Positions 23,743 through 32,622 of a stretch of DNA of 32,771 bases are shown here, one piece after another; the stretch's first letter is position 1; every line of letters begins with the position of its first letter. The notes beneath the pieces were generated by a model. That model was not told where the DNA came from, ran no database searches, and was given only the letters and a program-made list of their open reading frames with translations. Made by a program: the position numbers and the translations under genes. Origin of the DNA: Prevotella sp. (GTDB lineage: Bacteria > Bacteroidota > Bacteroidia > Bacteroidales > Bacteroidaceae); assembly GCA_022781445.1 (NCBI GenBank), contig JALETQ010000008.1, forward strand, positions 1 through 32,771, given 5' to 3'.

Positions 23743-25689
23743 TTATTTCTGATAATTGTAGGTTTCGAGCAGGTTGAGTGTCCGCAACACTTCGGCCACA
23801 TTCATGGCGAAAGAGATGGCTCCCCTGGCATCAAAAGGCGGGTTGCCGTCATAAAGTTCGGAGATGGTGCCGAGACAGTGACGCGACATTTCGTCTTCGT
23901 AACCCACCATTTGCCGCTCGACAAAACTCAGTCTTGTCCGTTTGTAAAGTTTCAGACATGCCTCCATATAGAATCCGCCGAGCCAAGGACGCACCGTTCC
24001 CTGATGATAGGCAAGGTCTCTCTCTGAGGGTGATCCGACATAAGTAGGGCGGAAACCGTCGCTCTTGGGTGACAGGGAGCGCAGTCCTTTCGGGGTCAGG
24101 AGTTCTTTGGTGCAATAGTCGAGGACGCTCTTCTTTTGTTCCGTTGTGAGGGGAGAGTACTCCAATGCGACGGCAAATATCATGTTGGGTCTGACACTCT
24201 TGTCCTGCTCTTCGTCCGAAACGTAATCATACAAATAACCGTACTCGTTGTAAAACATTTCCACGAATGCTTCCTTGCATCGAAGCGCGCGAGCTTCCCA
24301 TTGTTTTTGTTCGTCGGTTCTGTTCTGTATTGCAGCTGTTTCTGCCATGAATCTGAGGGCATTGTACCAAAGCGCATTGAATTCCACTATATAACCTGTG
24401 CGCGGAATGACCGGCTTTCCGTTGTGAGTGGCGTTCATCCATGTAACGACCTTGTCCTTTCCGTCAACCCAAAGCAGTCCGTTGTCTTCGAGGAAAAGCG
24501 ACGGATGCCTGCCTTGGGTGATGAACAACATGATGTCCTTGAGCAGTGCGCCGTACTCTCTCAATCCTTTCCCGATACCGCATTCCTTGCAAAACTGTTG
24601 GATTGTCCACGTCGCCCAAAGCAGGACATCGGGTTGGTCTATCTCTTGTATCTTGACAGTCAGCGGCTGCCCTTCCATCCATTCTCGCAGTCCTCGTTCT
24701 GCAGTCTTCATCACTTTTCTGAAATAATCGGTTTCTTCCAGTCCCAAAGTCAATCCCGGGAGTGCGATGAACGTGTCGCGAGCCCTGCATTTGAACCACG
24801 GATAGCCAGCCAAAATATAGCGGTCGTCGCCTTCGCGGTTTCGAAATTGATGTGCCGCATTCACAAGGCAATGAAAGAAATTGTCGCGCGGTGCCCTCGA
24901 ATCGATTTCCTCTATGGCGAGCTGTTGCAGCGTTTGGGTATCGGTTTCGGAAACGGCAGCCGAGAAAACGATGCTTTCCCCTTTTTTTATTTCGGTTTCA
25001 AAATAGCCTGGTACATACAAATCTTCCGTGAAACCATATCCCCTCTCTCTTTCGATGGGATACTCGATATTGCGATACCAATCGGGTTGGAAGACAAATT
25101 CGTTTTCTTTCGAGAATTGAAGATATAAGTCAGGATAACCGTCGTATAGACAAGTTTTGATTCCGTTGTCCACCTTTTGATAGTTGCGCGACGCCACGGC
25201 ATTCTCGTGGGTTAGCATTTTAACGCTTCTGAATGCGAGAAATGGTTTGAAGCGCAGCAACGTCTTGGAGTGGGCATCGACCAAAGTGTATCTGATAAGC
25301 AATCGATCTTCATAGTGTTGGAATACCACTTCTTTGCGTAAAACAACCCCTCCGACCCGATAAAGGGTAGTAGGTACATTGCCGCAGTCGAACTCCCGTA
25401 TGTATTTATGGCCGTTCGGACTGTAATTTCCTCCTTGGTATTTATGCAGTCCCAAGTTAAATTCTGCTCCATGTTGCACCACGGTTACATCGAGAGATGA
25501 GAGAAGCACGTGATGGTCGTCATCCATTTGTGGGATGGGGATGACCAACTGCCCGTGGTATTTTCGGGTATTACAGTCGACAATCGTCGAACAAGCATAA
25601 GCTCCCGACCTATTTGTTCTCAACAATTCTCTCGAAAGCGATTCTTCGAGATTGGTCATCAGTGTTTTATCGTATCTCAAATAACTCAT
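23743..25689 (-). CDS. Glycogen debranching enzyme, amylo-alpha-1,6-glucosidase type (648 aa)
   Basis: Hydrolyses alpha-1,6 branch points in glycogen or maltodextrin. An N-terminal beta domain (about 1-250, LLRTNRSGAYACSTIVDCNTRKYHGQL) precedes an (alpha/alpha)6 barrel of the GDE C-terminal type (about 270-645). Visible motifs are WFKCRARDTFIALPG, TWMNATHNGKPVIPRTGYIVE and YHQGTVRPWLGGFYMEA. Length fits bacterial GDE proteins. It is the first gene of a three-gene operon with the GT4 and GH57 genes. The GH13 enzyme at 2251-3918 is a possible functional partner elsewhere in the window. No branching enzyme or phosphorylase is visible. Confidence 0.92.
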   Translation of the reverse strand: MSYLRYDKTLMTNLEESLSRELLRTNRSGAYACSTIVDCNTRKYHGQLVIPIPQMDDDHHVLLSSLDVTVVQHGAEFNLGLHKYQGGNYSPNGHKYIREFDCGNVPTTLYRVGGVVLRKEVVFQHYEDRLLIRYTLVDAHSKTLLRFKPFLAFRSVKMLTHENAVASRNYQKVDNGIKTCLYDGYPDLYLQFSKENEFVFQPDWYRNIEYPIERERGYGFTEDLYVPGYFETEIKKGESIVFSAAVSETDTQTLQQLAIEEIDSRAPRDNFFHCLVNAAHQFRNREGDDRYILAGYPWFKCRARDTFIALPGLTLGLEETDYFRKVMKTAERGLREWMEGQPLTVKIQEIDQPDVLLWATWTIQQFCKECGIGKGLREYGALLKDIMLFITQGRHPSLFLEDNGLLWVDGKDKVVTWMNATHNGKPVIPRTGYIVEFNALWYNALRFMAETAAIQNRTDEQKQWEARALRCKEAFVEMFYNEYGYLYDYVSDEEQDKSVRPNMIFAVALEYSPLTTEQKKSVLDYCTKELLTPKGLRSLSPKSDGFRPTYVGSPSERDLAYHQGTVRPWLGGFYMEACLKLYKRTRLSFVERQMVGYEDEMSRHCLGTISELYDGNPPFDARGAISFAMNVAEVLRTLNLLETYNYQK

Positions 25690-25773
25690 CTTAGTGTCTT
25701 TTTACCTCTATTGATATTCTGCACTTTTATCTCTGTAACTGTATATTTGCGAGCGATTCAGACTCGTTGACAG

Positions 25774-26712
25774 TCAGTTCGGAATGAGAAAGTTGATGAC
25801 TTCTTGCTCCACTTGAACCTTAAACGCTCCGACCGGGGTGTTCATCAGTCTTCCATCAATGCCTACCGGAGCCTTGTGTGCCTTCTCAAACAACATCTCA
25901 CGGATACGATACGGCCGTACATCCTTATGATTCAGTATCTTTCCGCTATATAAGAGATAAAAACCTTCAATCAGTTGGGTCATTTCCGGATGTGAAACCA
26001 CCGACACGTCGAGCAGTCCGTTATAGGGAACTCCGTTGGGTGTCATGCCATATCCGGTGGCATTGCCTACACATACTGTCATCACTTTCTTATCGATGGT
26101 GTCTGTGTCTATCTTGATTTTCATGTGATAATCCAACCGTTGGAAAATCATTAGTAACGATGACGGAATGAACGACAACATAGGCAGTCCGAGAATATTG
26201 CGTGTCTTGCGACGAAGATTGGCGACAGCTGCTGCCAATCCCACATTCAGACAATTCAGAAAGTATCGTTTGCAACGTTCACCCTTGCTGTTTTCGTAGC
26301 GGATGCATCCCAAGTCAATTTTCCTGATGCGGTGAAGTTTCAGAGCTTCGATATTCTGTTCGATGTATCCTTCCTTGAATCCCCAGAATTTGGCAAAGTC
26401 GTTCATCAACCCGTTGGGGATGACCCCGAGAGCTATCTTGTCACGAACCTTTTTCTCTACGAGCATCATACAGTTGACGGCATCGTTGAGGGCACTGTCT
26501 CCACCGACCATGATGATAGTGCGATAGTCATTGTTGATCATCATGGTCACCAATCTTTCTACACCTGCCGAGCTTTCGCTCATCACCATGTCGTAGTCGA
26601 TGCCTTTCTTTTTGAGACATCTCTCGATTCTTTCCCAACGTTTTTTAGGATGCAAGCAGCCGCTTTTCGGGCAGTAGATGATGCCCCACTTTCCTTGTTT
26701 ATCTTCGTCCAT
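25774..26712 (-). CDS. Diacylglycerol kinase-family lipid kinase (312 aa)
   Basis: A soluble DAGK-catalytic-domain protein (YegS/DgkB-like) that would phosphorylate diacylglycerol or a related lipid. The N-domain has the nucleotide loop region around residues 75-95 with VGGDSALNDAVN, a variant of the usual GGDGTLNEVVN. The following LGVIPNGLMNDFAKFWG corresponds to the GTxNDFAR motif with Gly-Leu-Met in place of Gly-Thr. The C-domain is a beta-sandwich (VCVGNATGYGMTPN...). It starts nine bases after miaA, so the two are cotranscribed. Activity and substrate are uncertain because of the motif changes. Confidence 0.85.
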   Translation of the reverse strand: MDEDKQGKWGIIYCPKSGCLHPKKRWERIERCLKKKGIDYDMVMSESSAGVERLVTMMINNDYRTIIMVGGDSALNDAVNCMMLVEKKVRDKIALGVIPNGLMNDFAKFWGFKEGYIEQNIEALKLHRIRKIDLGCIRYENSKGERCKRYFLNCLNVGLAAAVANLRRKTRNILGLPMLSFIPSSLLMIFQRLDYHMKIKIDTDTIDKKVMTVCVGNATGYGMTPNGVPYNGLLDVSVVSHPEMTQLIEGFYLLYSGKILNHKDVRPYRIREMLFEKAHKAPVGIDGRLMNTPVGAFKVQVEQEVINFLIPN

Positions 26713-26721
26713 AAATAATCC

Positions 26722-27648
26722 CTAATTGTCTGTCAATCTTTTTATTTCCTTCAATTTTTCCTCCATCGGCAATGTTCCTTCAACCCAATGGATGTGAAAC
26801 CCTCTTCGCTCCATCCCTCTAAACCATGTCATTTGTCGCTTGGCGAACTGGTGGATGGCTATTTCGAGTCTGTCGTACATTTCTTTATATGAGATGTTAC
26901 CTATCACATGGTCTGTGACATATTTGTATTCCAGTCCGTAATATAAAAGGTTATCTGCGGGTATGCCTTCTTGTAACAATCCCTTGATCTCTTCTATCAT
27001 CCCGTTTTCGAGCCGAAATTTCAGGCGTTCGCTGATTCTTTTTCGTCGTGTGTCCCTATCAACATGCACACCTATCAGCAACGATTCAAGCTGTGGAAAC
27101 GCTCTTTCGGATGTAGGATTCAGAAGGTTATATGTTTCGATTTCGATGGCTCGGATGGCTCTTTGTGCTGAATCGACATCCGTTTTGTTGTGCATGGTCG
27201 AATTGTTCTGTTGTTTTAACTTCTCCAAAATGCCGGTCAGCTCTTCTATACTTTTACCTTCGAGGCTTTTCCTCAGAGTCGGATTTTGGGGCACAGGTGA
27301 CAACTGATAGCTCCCCAGTACCGATTCCACATACAATCCCGTCCCTCCACATAAGACCGGTCGTTTGTTTCGCTCAATGATTTGGTAATATGCAGCCAAG
27401 AAATCACGTTGGTATTCAAACAGGTTATATTTCGTTCCGGGTTCACAAATATCAATGAGGTGGTAGGCAATTTTTTTTCCGGCATTTTGATATTCGTTCA
27501 AATCTTTACCCGTGCCGATATCCATTCTACGGTACACTTGACGTGAGTCGGCACTGATGATTTCACCGTTAAATGACGAGGCAACTGCCACTGCGAGTGA
27601 TGTCTTGCCCGATGCCGTTGGCCCTATGATGGTAATCATCTTTTGCAT
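26722..27648 (-). CDS. miaA: tRNA dimethylallyltransferase (308 aa)
   Basis: Transfers a dimethylallyl group from DMAPP to A37 of tRNAs reading UNN codons. The P-loop GPTASGKTSLAVAVA starts at residue 9, followed by ISADSRQVYRRMDIGTGK. The prenyl-acceptor region GGTGLYVESVLG and the C-terminal Y-KRQMTWFRGMERR segment (AIHQFAKRQMTWFRG) match MiaA over the full length. It has a -7 element 28 bases upstream and is followed by the lipid kinase gene. Confidence 0.96.
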   Translation of the reverse strand: MQKMITIIGPTASGKTSLAVAVASSFNGEIISADSRQVYRRMDIGTGKDLNEYQNAGKKIAYHLIDICEPGTKYNLFEYQRDFLAAYYQIIERNKRPVLCGGTGLYVESVLGSYQLSPVPQNPTLRKSLEGKSIEELTGILEKLKQQNNSTMHNKTDVDSAQRAIRAIEIETYNLLNPTSERAFPQLESLLIGVHVDRDTRRKRISERLKFRLENGMIEEIKGLLQEGIPADNLLYYGLEYKYVTDHVIGNISYKEMYDRLEIAIHQFAKRQMTWFRGMERRGFHIHWVEGTLPMEEKLKEIKRLTDN

Positions 27649-27675
27649 GATATGTTTTGCGCGTCGTTATTTGCG

Positions 27676-27683
27676 CAAATATA
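27676..27683 (-). promoter_or_regulatory. -7 element for miaA
   Basis: The minus strand reads TATATTTG then C, a perfect TAnnTTTG match 28 bases before the miaA start. Confidence 0.6.
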
Positions 27684-27940
27684 ACGAAAAAATGTTATTC
27701 TACAAAGCCGAAACAGAATTTTCGCTCGCTTTTCATCGGATTGTAAACAATCATCTGTGAGCTTTTGATTTCCGAAAACTTCTTTGTACAATCTTTTTTT
27801 TAGTCCGTTGTCTGAATCTTTTCGGTCTCTATTGTTTTGCAAATACCCGAAATCTCCATGCGACTAATCAGATGTATAGAACTTGTCGGACACAAAAAAA
27901 AGAGAGGGAAAATGTGAGGGTACAAAAAAAGTTATTCATG

Positions 27941-28014
27941 CGGTGCGTACGGGACTCGAACCCGTGACCTCCTGCGTGACAGGCAGGCATTCTAACCAAC
28001 TGAACTAACGCACC
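27941..28014 (-). tRNA. tRNA-Asp (GTC), copy 2 in transcription order
   Basis: A 74-base cloverleaf on the minus strand. The acceptor stem GGTGCGT pairs with ACGCACC, with G as discriminator. The anticodon stem CCTGC/GCAGG encloses loop CTGTCAC with anticodon GTC. The T-arm is GGGTTCGAGTCCC-like. CCA is not encoded. Identical to the copy at 28054-28127. Confidence 0.95.
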
Positions 28015-28053
28015 GGAATAACTGATTTACTAACAAAATAACACTCTTTGATG

Positions 28054-28127
28054 CGGTGCGTACGGGACTCGAACCCGTGACCTCCTGCGTGACAGGCAGG
28101 CATTCTAACCAACTGAACTAACGCACC
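28054..28127 (-). tRNA. tRNA-Asp (GTC), copy 1 in transcription order
   Basis: Identical in all 74 bases to the downstream tRNA-Asp, separated by 39 bases, anticodon GTC, CCA not encoded. It lies 48 bases after the GNAT gene on the same strand, so it may share that gene's transcript or use its own promoter. Confidence 0.95.
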
Positions 28128-28175
28128 AGTGTCATTTGCGGATGCAAAGGTATGAAATCTTTTTTAATCCACAAA

Positions 28176-28721
28176 CTAATTTCTCGCTTTTTTGCAAAGA
28201 TATTGCAGAATGATGGTTTCTCGATAATTCTCGCCATCGAATAACCAGTCGTCTAAAACGGCCGATTTCTTAAAACCTACATGTTGAAACGTGGCTAAAG
28301 AAGCTTTTTGAGTACTGTCGATATACACGTATAGTTGATGAAGATGAAGGGTGTCTCGGGCATAATCGATGACTTTATCAAGGGCTGCAGTGGCATATCC
28401 TTGACACCTGAAAGGTTGTTGAATGATGATGCCCACTTCGGCTCTTCGGTGTGTAGGGTCGAAATTGACAAGGTCGAGGATGCCCACAACTTCCTGTTGT
28501 TGGTTTTCTATCATCATTCTGACCTGCTTGTCGGTGTAAATGTCACCGGTAGCATTGGCGATATAGTCGTGCAGCATGTATTTGGAATAGGGCACGTTGG
28601 TTGCGCTGACGTTCCATACTTCACGGTCGTTTTCGATGCGATACAAAATGTCGAGGTCCTCGGGTTCGATAGCTCGAAGTGTTACAATGGGCAAACGCTG
28701 TTCATCGGATGATTTCGTCAT
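28176..28721 (-). CDS. GNAT-family N-acetyltransferase, RimJ/RimL-like (181 aa)
   Basis: Transfers acetyl from acetyl-CoA to an unknown amine. The N-terminal VTLRAIEPEDLDILYRIEND is the RimJ-like start. AEVGIIIQQPFRCQGYATAALDKVIDYA is the acetyl-CoA motif A (Q/RxxGxA as RCQGYATAAL). ATFQHVGFKKSA is motif B. Full length for the family. Its start overlaps the GT2 gene by 20 bases, showing translational coupling at the end of the recR cluster. The substrate is unknown; the neighbours suggest cell-envelope or housekeeping co-expression rather than resistance. Confidence 0.85.
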   Translation of the reverse strand: MTKSSDEQRLPIVTLRAIEPEDLDILYRIENDREVWNVSATNVPYSKYMLHDYIANATGDIYTDKQVRMMIENQQQEVVGILDLVNFDPTHRRAEVGIIIQQPFRCQGYATAALDKVIDYARDTLHLHQLYVYIDSTQKASLATFQHVGFKKSAVLDDWLFDGENYRETIILQYLCKKARN

Positions 28722-29898
28722 CGGTAATCAATGTTTTGGTGAGGGGATGATACAGCCCTATCTTTACACTGTCTTGCGGTTGTCTTTCAAAGAATTGCAG
28801 AATGTCGCTGTAGGTAAATTGGCCCGTGTCGTAAACGATATAATTGTCGTGCGTAGGTGAAATTTCTTTCAGCAACTGTACGTGTCCCTCTTTTTTCAGT
28901 TCTTGGTCTACTTCATAAAAACGCCCGGACAGTCCTTTCTTGGCAGTCATCTTCCTGCATTCCTCAATCATCTTCATACTGCCGATGAAGAAGTAGTCTG
29001 CATCTTTGTACTTTGGAGTCGTTGAGAATCCCAAAATTTTTCTGATGTGGTCAGACATGACATTTTTCAAAACGCCACAGGCTTTGATGAAAATGGCAAG
29101 CTGAATCGGGACTGCCAGCCATAGGTGGGAGGCTCCATAATGTTTTTTGAGGAAGATGAACATGGCTTTGTAGAACACATGCACATATCTGAAGGATGAT
29201 TTTTCCGTGCTTTCTCCTTTATAATGCAAGATAGTCTCGGGCAAATACCAGTTTTCATGACCACCTTTGAGGATACGGAACGATAAGTCGATGTCTTCGC
29301 CATACATGAAAAAGTCTTCATCGAGCAATCCGATTTGTTCCAGGACACTGTTGCGCAACATACAGAAAGCACCGCTGATGATTTCTATTTGCACCGGTTT
29401 ATCCCAAGGAAGATAACTCATGTAGTATCTTCCGAATCTCTTGTTTTCGGGAAATTTACTGCCCAAACCGCTCATCTTGTAAAAAGCCGTCATGGGGGTG
29501 GGGATTCCTCTTCGTGACTCCAAGGCTCTCATTCCCCGGCTGTTGAGCATCTTGACACCTGCACCACCCGCTTTCGGATGCTCGTCCATGAAGGTCAAGA
29601 CATGCCGCAGGGTGTCTTCTCCCACGATGGTATCGGGATTGAGCAAGAGAATATAGTCTCCCTTGCTCTTTCTGATGGCATGGTTGTTTGCTCGAGAGAA
29701 GCCCAGATTGTGGTTAGACTCGATAAAGCATACTTCGGGGAACATGGGTTTCAGCCATGTCACACTGTTGTCACGCGAATGGTTGTCGACGACGAACACT
29801 TCGGCATCAATGCCCTTGATGGCTTTCCGTACGCTGTCGAGACACTGATACAGATAATGCTTGACGTTGTAATTGACGATGATGATGGATAGTTTCAC
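28702..29898 (-). CDS. Glycosyltransferase family 2 protein (398 aa)
   Basis: An inverting GT-A glycosyltransferase, likely for cell-surface glycan. The N-terminal MKLSIIIVNYNVKHYLYQCL and AEVFVVDNHSRDNS are canonical, ILLLNPDTIVGEDTL holds the DxD-like Asp pair position, and GEDIDLSFRILKGGHENWY is the catalytic ED motif with the C-terminal acceptor loop. The C-terminal about 120 residues contain a hydrophobic stretch (LWLAVPIQLAIFIKACGVL) that may associate with the inner membrane. The start overlaps the stop of the preceding membrane-protein gene as ATGA, and the 3' end overlaps the GNAT gene. Confidence 0.9.
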   Translation of the reverse strand: MKLSIIIVNYNVKHYLYQCLDSVRKAIKGIDAEVFVVDNHSRDNSVTWLKPMFPEVCFIESNHNLGFSRANNHAIRKSKGDYILLLNPDTIVGEDTLRHVLTFMDEHPKAGGAGVKMLNSRGMRALESRRGIPTPMTAFYKMSGLGSKFPENKRFGRYYMSYLPWDKPVQIEIISGAFCMLRNSVLEQIGLLDEDFFMYGEDIDLSFRILKGGHENWYLPETILHYKGESTEKSSFRYVHVFYKAMFIFLKKHYGASHLWLAVPIQLAIFIKACGVLKNVMSDHIRKILGFSTTPKYKDADYFFIGSMKMIEECRKMTAKKGLSGRFYEVDQELKKEGHVQLLKEISPTHDNYIVYDTGQFTYSDILQFFERQPQDSVKIGLYHPLTKTLITDDEIIR

Positions 29899-30320
29899 GC
29901 TCCGATATCGCTTTTACATCTTGTTAATGACGGGTACACAAAAATGCTTGCAAACAGCAGAATGATGGCAAGGTAGCCGAAAGAGGCATGAATAAACAAA
30001 TAATGGAACAGTGTATCGAGACACAGTTGGACAGACAGTATGAGCAACCTGAGATGACCAAGGCGCAGCAGTGCCGGAAGTTTTGTTTCCTGAGGCTTGT
30101 CGGCAAGGTGTGTCCAACTGAACATTTTCAGCGATGCCGGGATACCGATAAGGGCTGTCAGAACCATCAATCCTGACAGATATGCCTCTGCCAACTTGTC
30201 GGATGACAGGCTGCCTATCGGCAACAGGTTGCCTTCATACAGCCCTACGAGAAGAAGGGCGATGGCAACCATTATATAATAATGTATACGAAGACTGCGA
30301 GATATTTGTTCGACTGTCAT
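29895..30320 (-). CDS. Small four-helix membrane protein of unknown function (141 aa)
   Basis: Not a family I can name. Four hydrophobic segments are visible at about residues 15-32, 47-62, 88-108 and 112-130, with short charged loops, so it is an inner-membrane protein. It lies 11 bases after recR and shares an ATGA overlap with the GT2 gene, which makes cotranscription very likely. Comparable small membrane genes are found between recR and a glycosyltransferase in related genomes, by general recollection only. Confidence 0.75.
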   Translation of the reverse strand: MTVEQISRSLRIHYYIMVAIALLLVGLYEGNLLPIGSLSSDKLAEAYLSGLMVLTALIGIPASLKMFSWTHLADKPQETKLPALLRLGHLRLLILSVQLCLDTLFHYLFIHASFGYLAIILLFASIFVYPSLTRCKSDIGA

Positions 30321-30331
30321 GTCTTGAGGCT

Positions 30332-30946
30332 CTATTGATTTTTGATTTCTGTTCTGTTCAGCAATGCTCTTCCCAATGTCACTTCGTCAGTATATTCCAA
30401 TTCGTTGCCCACCGAGATGCCCCGCGCGATGACAGACACCACGACCGGTTTCTCTTTGAGTTTGCGAGCCACGAAGAAATTGGTGGTGTCGCCTTCCATT
30501 GTACTGCTCAGTGCGAGAATGACCTCTTTGATTTGTTCTTGTTCCACCCGTTCGGTCAGTGAGTCGATTTCAAGGTCAGACGGGCCGATACCGTCCATGG
30601 GTGAAATCAGTCCTCCCAAAACGTGGTACATCCCGTTGTATTGCTGGGTGTTTTCAATGGCCATCACGTCTTGGATGTTTTCGACGACACACACCGTAGT
30701 TTGGTCGCGCCGATGATCGGAACATATCGGACACACATCCGTATCGCTGATATTGTGACAGATGGTGCAATATTTGATATCGTTTCTTGCCCGTGAAATG
30801 GCGTTCACAAAGCGTTCAACCACAGCAGGTTCTTGTCGCAACAGGTGCAACACCAACCTCAAGGAAGTCTTGCGCCCTATGCCGGGAAGTCTGGAAAATT
30901 CGCTGACAGCTTTTTCAAGGATGGATGATGAAAACTCCTGATACAT
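30332..30946 (-). CDS. recR: Recombination protein RecR (204 aa)
   Basis: Acts with RecF/RecO to load RecA at single-strand gaps. The N-terminal helix-hairpin-helix ([17 protein letters not shown], about 18-34) is followed by the C4 zinc finger [16 protein letters not shown] and the Toprim domain ([17 protein letters not shown], then [12 protein letters not shown]). The C-terminal Walker-B-like region ends normally. Its ATG shares the final A of the preceding gene's TGA stop. Confidence 0.96.
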   Translation of the reverse strand: MYQEFSSSILEKAVSEFSRLPGIGRKTSLRLVLHLLRQEPAVVERFVNAISRARNDIKYCTICHNISDTDVCPICSDHRRDQTTVCVVENIQDVMAIENTQQYNGMYHVLGGLISPMDGIGPSDLEIDSLTERVEQEQIKEVILALSSTMEGDTTNFFVARKLKEKPVVVSVIARGISVGNELEYTDEVTLGRALLNRTEIKNQ

Positions 30947-31446
30947 CAGTCATCAAAAAGATAGATGCCCAATCCAATCTTCAAACCGATGGTAGAGTAA
31001 TCGCTGTGGCGACGGAACGACTGGTCATAGTAGATTGAAGGCTCGATGGTGACCGACCGGTTGATGAAGAAAGCATATCCCAACTCGACACCAGGCATCA
31101 GGTCGTTGTAATTGTGGTTGGCATGTACCCATTTGATGCCGGCACCCAGATACAGTCCGTTTTGGATGATGTAGTAGCGAGAACCGACACCCAGAGTGAA
31201 ATGATCGGCTACGGCATCGCTGCCGTTGTGCTCATATGACAGGTTGCCCAAGAGCATGAAGTCGTCGAAAAAGAAGTAACCTCCTTTCGCCTCCAAGCCT
31301 GCGTTGAATCCGTCTGAACCATTGTAGTTCAAATTCAATCCCGTGAGAGAAGCTCCCACATAGCCTTTACCCTCTTGGAACTGTGCGTGTGTTGGAAGTG
31401 AAAGTAACAATGTCACTGCCGCAATGATAAATGTCTTTAATTTCAT
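30946..31446 (-). CDS. Outer membrane beta-barrel protein (166 aa)
   Basis: Residues 1-21 form a signal peptide ending THA before QFQEG. The remainder alternates hydrophobic and polar residues in about eight strands with aromatic-rich turns, for example [24 protein letters not shown], and ends with a strand ([13 protein letters not shown]). This fits a small OmpA-like or OprF-type eight-strand barrel, but the family is not identified. It is first in the recR cluster, and its stop codon overlaps recR's start. A -7 element lies about 215 bases upstream. Confidence 0.8.
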   Translation of the reverse strand: MKLKTFIIAAVTLLLSLPTHAQFQEGKGYVGASLTGLNLNYNGSDGFNAGLEAKGGYFFFDDFMLLGNLSYEHNGSDAVADHFTLGVGSRYYIIQNGLYLGAGIKWVHANHNYNDLMPGVELGYAFFINRSVTIEPSIYYDQSFRRHSDYSTIGLKIGLGIYLFDD

Positions 31447-31661
31447 ACGTTCGGTGTTCTATATTTGATAATTTTCTTTTCAAGGTTTGAGGTTCACAAT
31501 GAAAACAGGCGAATATGCTTAGGCGTGTGTTTCATGGTGTGAGACAACTCGTTAAAGACTGGATAGAAAGTCTGTTCCTTTTTCCATGTCACCGGTAGAG
31601 CGTTGTTTCCCTACGATTCTCATCAAGAATTTTCAACAAAGCAAACTCACGGTTACCAGTG

Positions 31662-31669
31662 CAAATATA
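31662..31669 (-). promoter_or_regulatory. -7 element upstream of the outer membrane protein-recR cluster
   Basis: The minus strand reads TATATTTG then C. It lies about 215 bases before the first start codon, implying a long 5' leader across 31447-31655 in which I see no gene. Confidence 0.45.
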
Positions 31670-32150
31670 CACATTAAATGCGAGAAAACGAAAATTATTG
31701 TCTTTCGAACCGACAATTCGTACTTTCCTTGGGGCATCGGTCCTGCTCAAGGAAGGGGGCAGGCCTGTATCATGGGAGTGTTTACTGAAATTGAAATATG
31801 TATGCGGCCAATTCTTCATCCTCTCTCCGATCATCGACGAGTGAATGTTTTTTTTCCGATCATGAACCGGCTGAATGCCGTTGATGTCGAATGCTTGTGG
31901 ATTACGTCATGTATGCGCGGCAAAGAAATCGTCACCAAGCAGATAGGAACTGTCTGGAAGCGTGCTTCATGGATAGAAACATGTATTCCGAATCGGTTCT
32001 CAGAAGCCGAACGGATACCGAATGACCATCATGGAATATTGCATTTGGCAGAATTATGGCGATTGGGGATTCTCAAAACTGTCCGTCAATCACATGGAAA
32101 GTTTGGAAGATCGGATGATTATCGAAACGTTTTGTCAATTGTTCTGTAAG
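31670..32150. other. Intergenic region with no convincing gene
   Basis: A plus-strand ORF spans 31586-32149, but it has no recognisable motif, unusual Cys/Trp/His-rich composition, and opens across the minus-strand promoter. I treat the region as non-coding. GCGATTGGGG near 32057-32067 resembles the end motif of the adjacent repeat element. Confidence 0.5.
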
Positions 32151-32530
32151 CCCAAACCGGTCATGAGAGATTTTTGAAATCAAAGTGTTGTAAAAGCCTC
32201 CCATCGTCTGCCGAAACGCCGACGGACACCAGGCATTTACAAGCATGTCGCACTTCTTCAGGAAAAAGGAAAGACAAGTTTTCTGATGACCGGTTTGGGT
32301 TCAGATTCCATCCTCTTTTCTGCCGTCTGAAGATTGCCGTTCTTGTTGTCTGATATCCCCTTGCATACCCCACTCGTGTGGTATCGCAAGAGGTCACTCG
32401 TGGGGTACGGACATACCCCACGAGTGGGGGCTTGTCGGCGTCCGATGTCGCTCCGGCAGACGAAAACGGACGGAAAGTGACATGAACGACAGGAAATGTA
32501 TAAACAAACGCTCTGATGACCGATTTGGGG
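32151..32530 (+). repeat. Palindrome-array intergenic element, copy B
   Basis: Begins CCCAAACCGGTCATGAG and ends CTGATGACCGATTTGGGG, inverted copies of one end motif. A third copy at 32283-32300 makes a perfect 14-base inverted pair with the start (CCCAAACCGGTCAT, 32151-32164, and ATGACCGGTTTGGG, 32286-32299). The block 32155-32273 matches element A (9987-9870). The 3-unit palindrome array is at 32364-32435. The final 56 bases recur at 208-263. No ORF of note. Confidence 0.7.
32364..32435. repeat. Three palindromic units at exact 24-base spacing
   Basis: Units CCCCAC-TC-GTGTGG, GGTCAC-TC-GTGGGG and CCCCAC-GA-GTGGGG are centred 24 bases apart (32374.5, 32398.5, 32422.5). The second and third units also face each other as a perfect 13-base inverted repeat around CGGACA. 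A fourth unit is not visible. Confidence 0.85.
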
Positions 32531-32622
32531 TAAAATATCGTAAGTAATTGGATATGGAAAATAAGTGATTGTTTCGATTTGATAAAACGTGCCCTTTTGT
32601 GATGTGGTTCTTGCCCTTTCAC

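Noticed and set aside
24136..25128. A 330-codon plus-strand ORF
   Set aside because: It is entirely antisense to the debranching enzyme, whose motifs are continuous on the minus strand. Long antisense frames are a codon-bias effect.
31586..32149. A 187-codon plus-strand ORF in the right-hand gene-poor region
   Set aside because: No motif or family resemblance, odd residue composition, no ribosome site, and its beginning spans a minus-strand -7 element for the outer membrane protein cluster.
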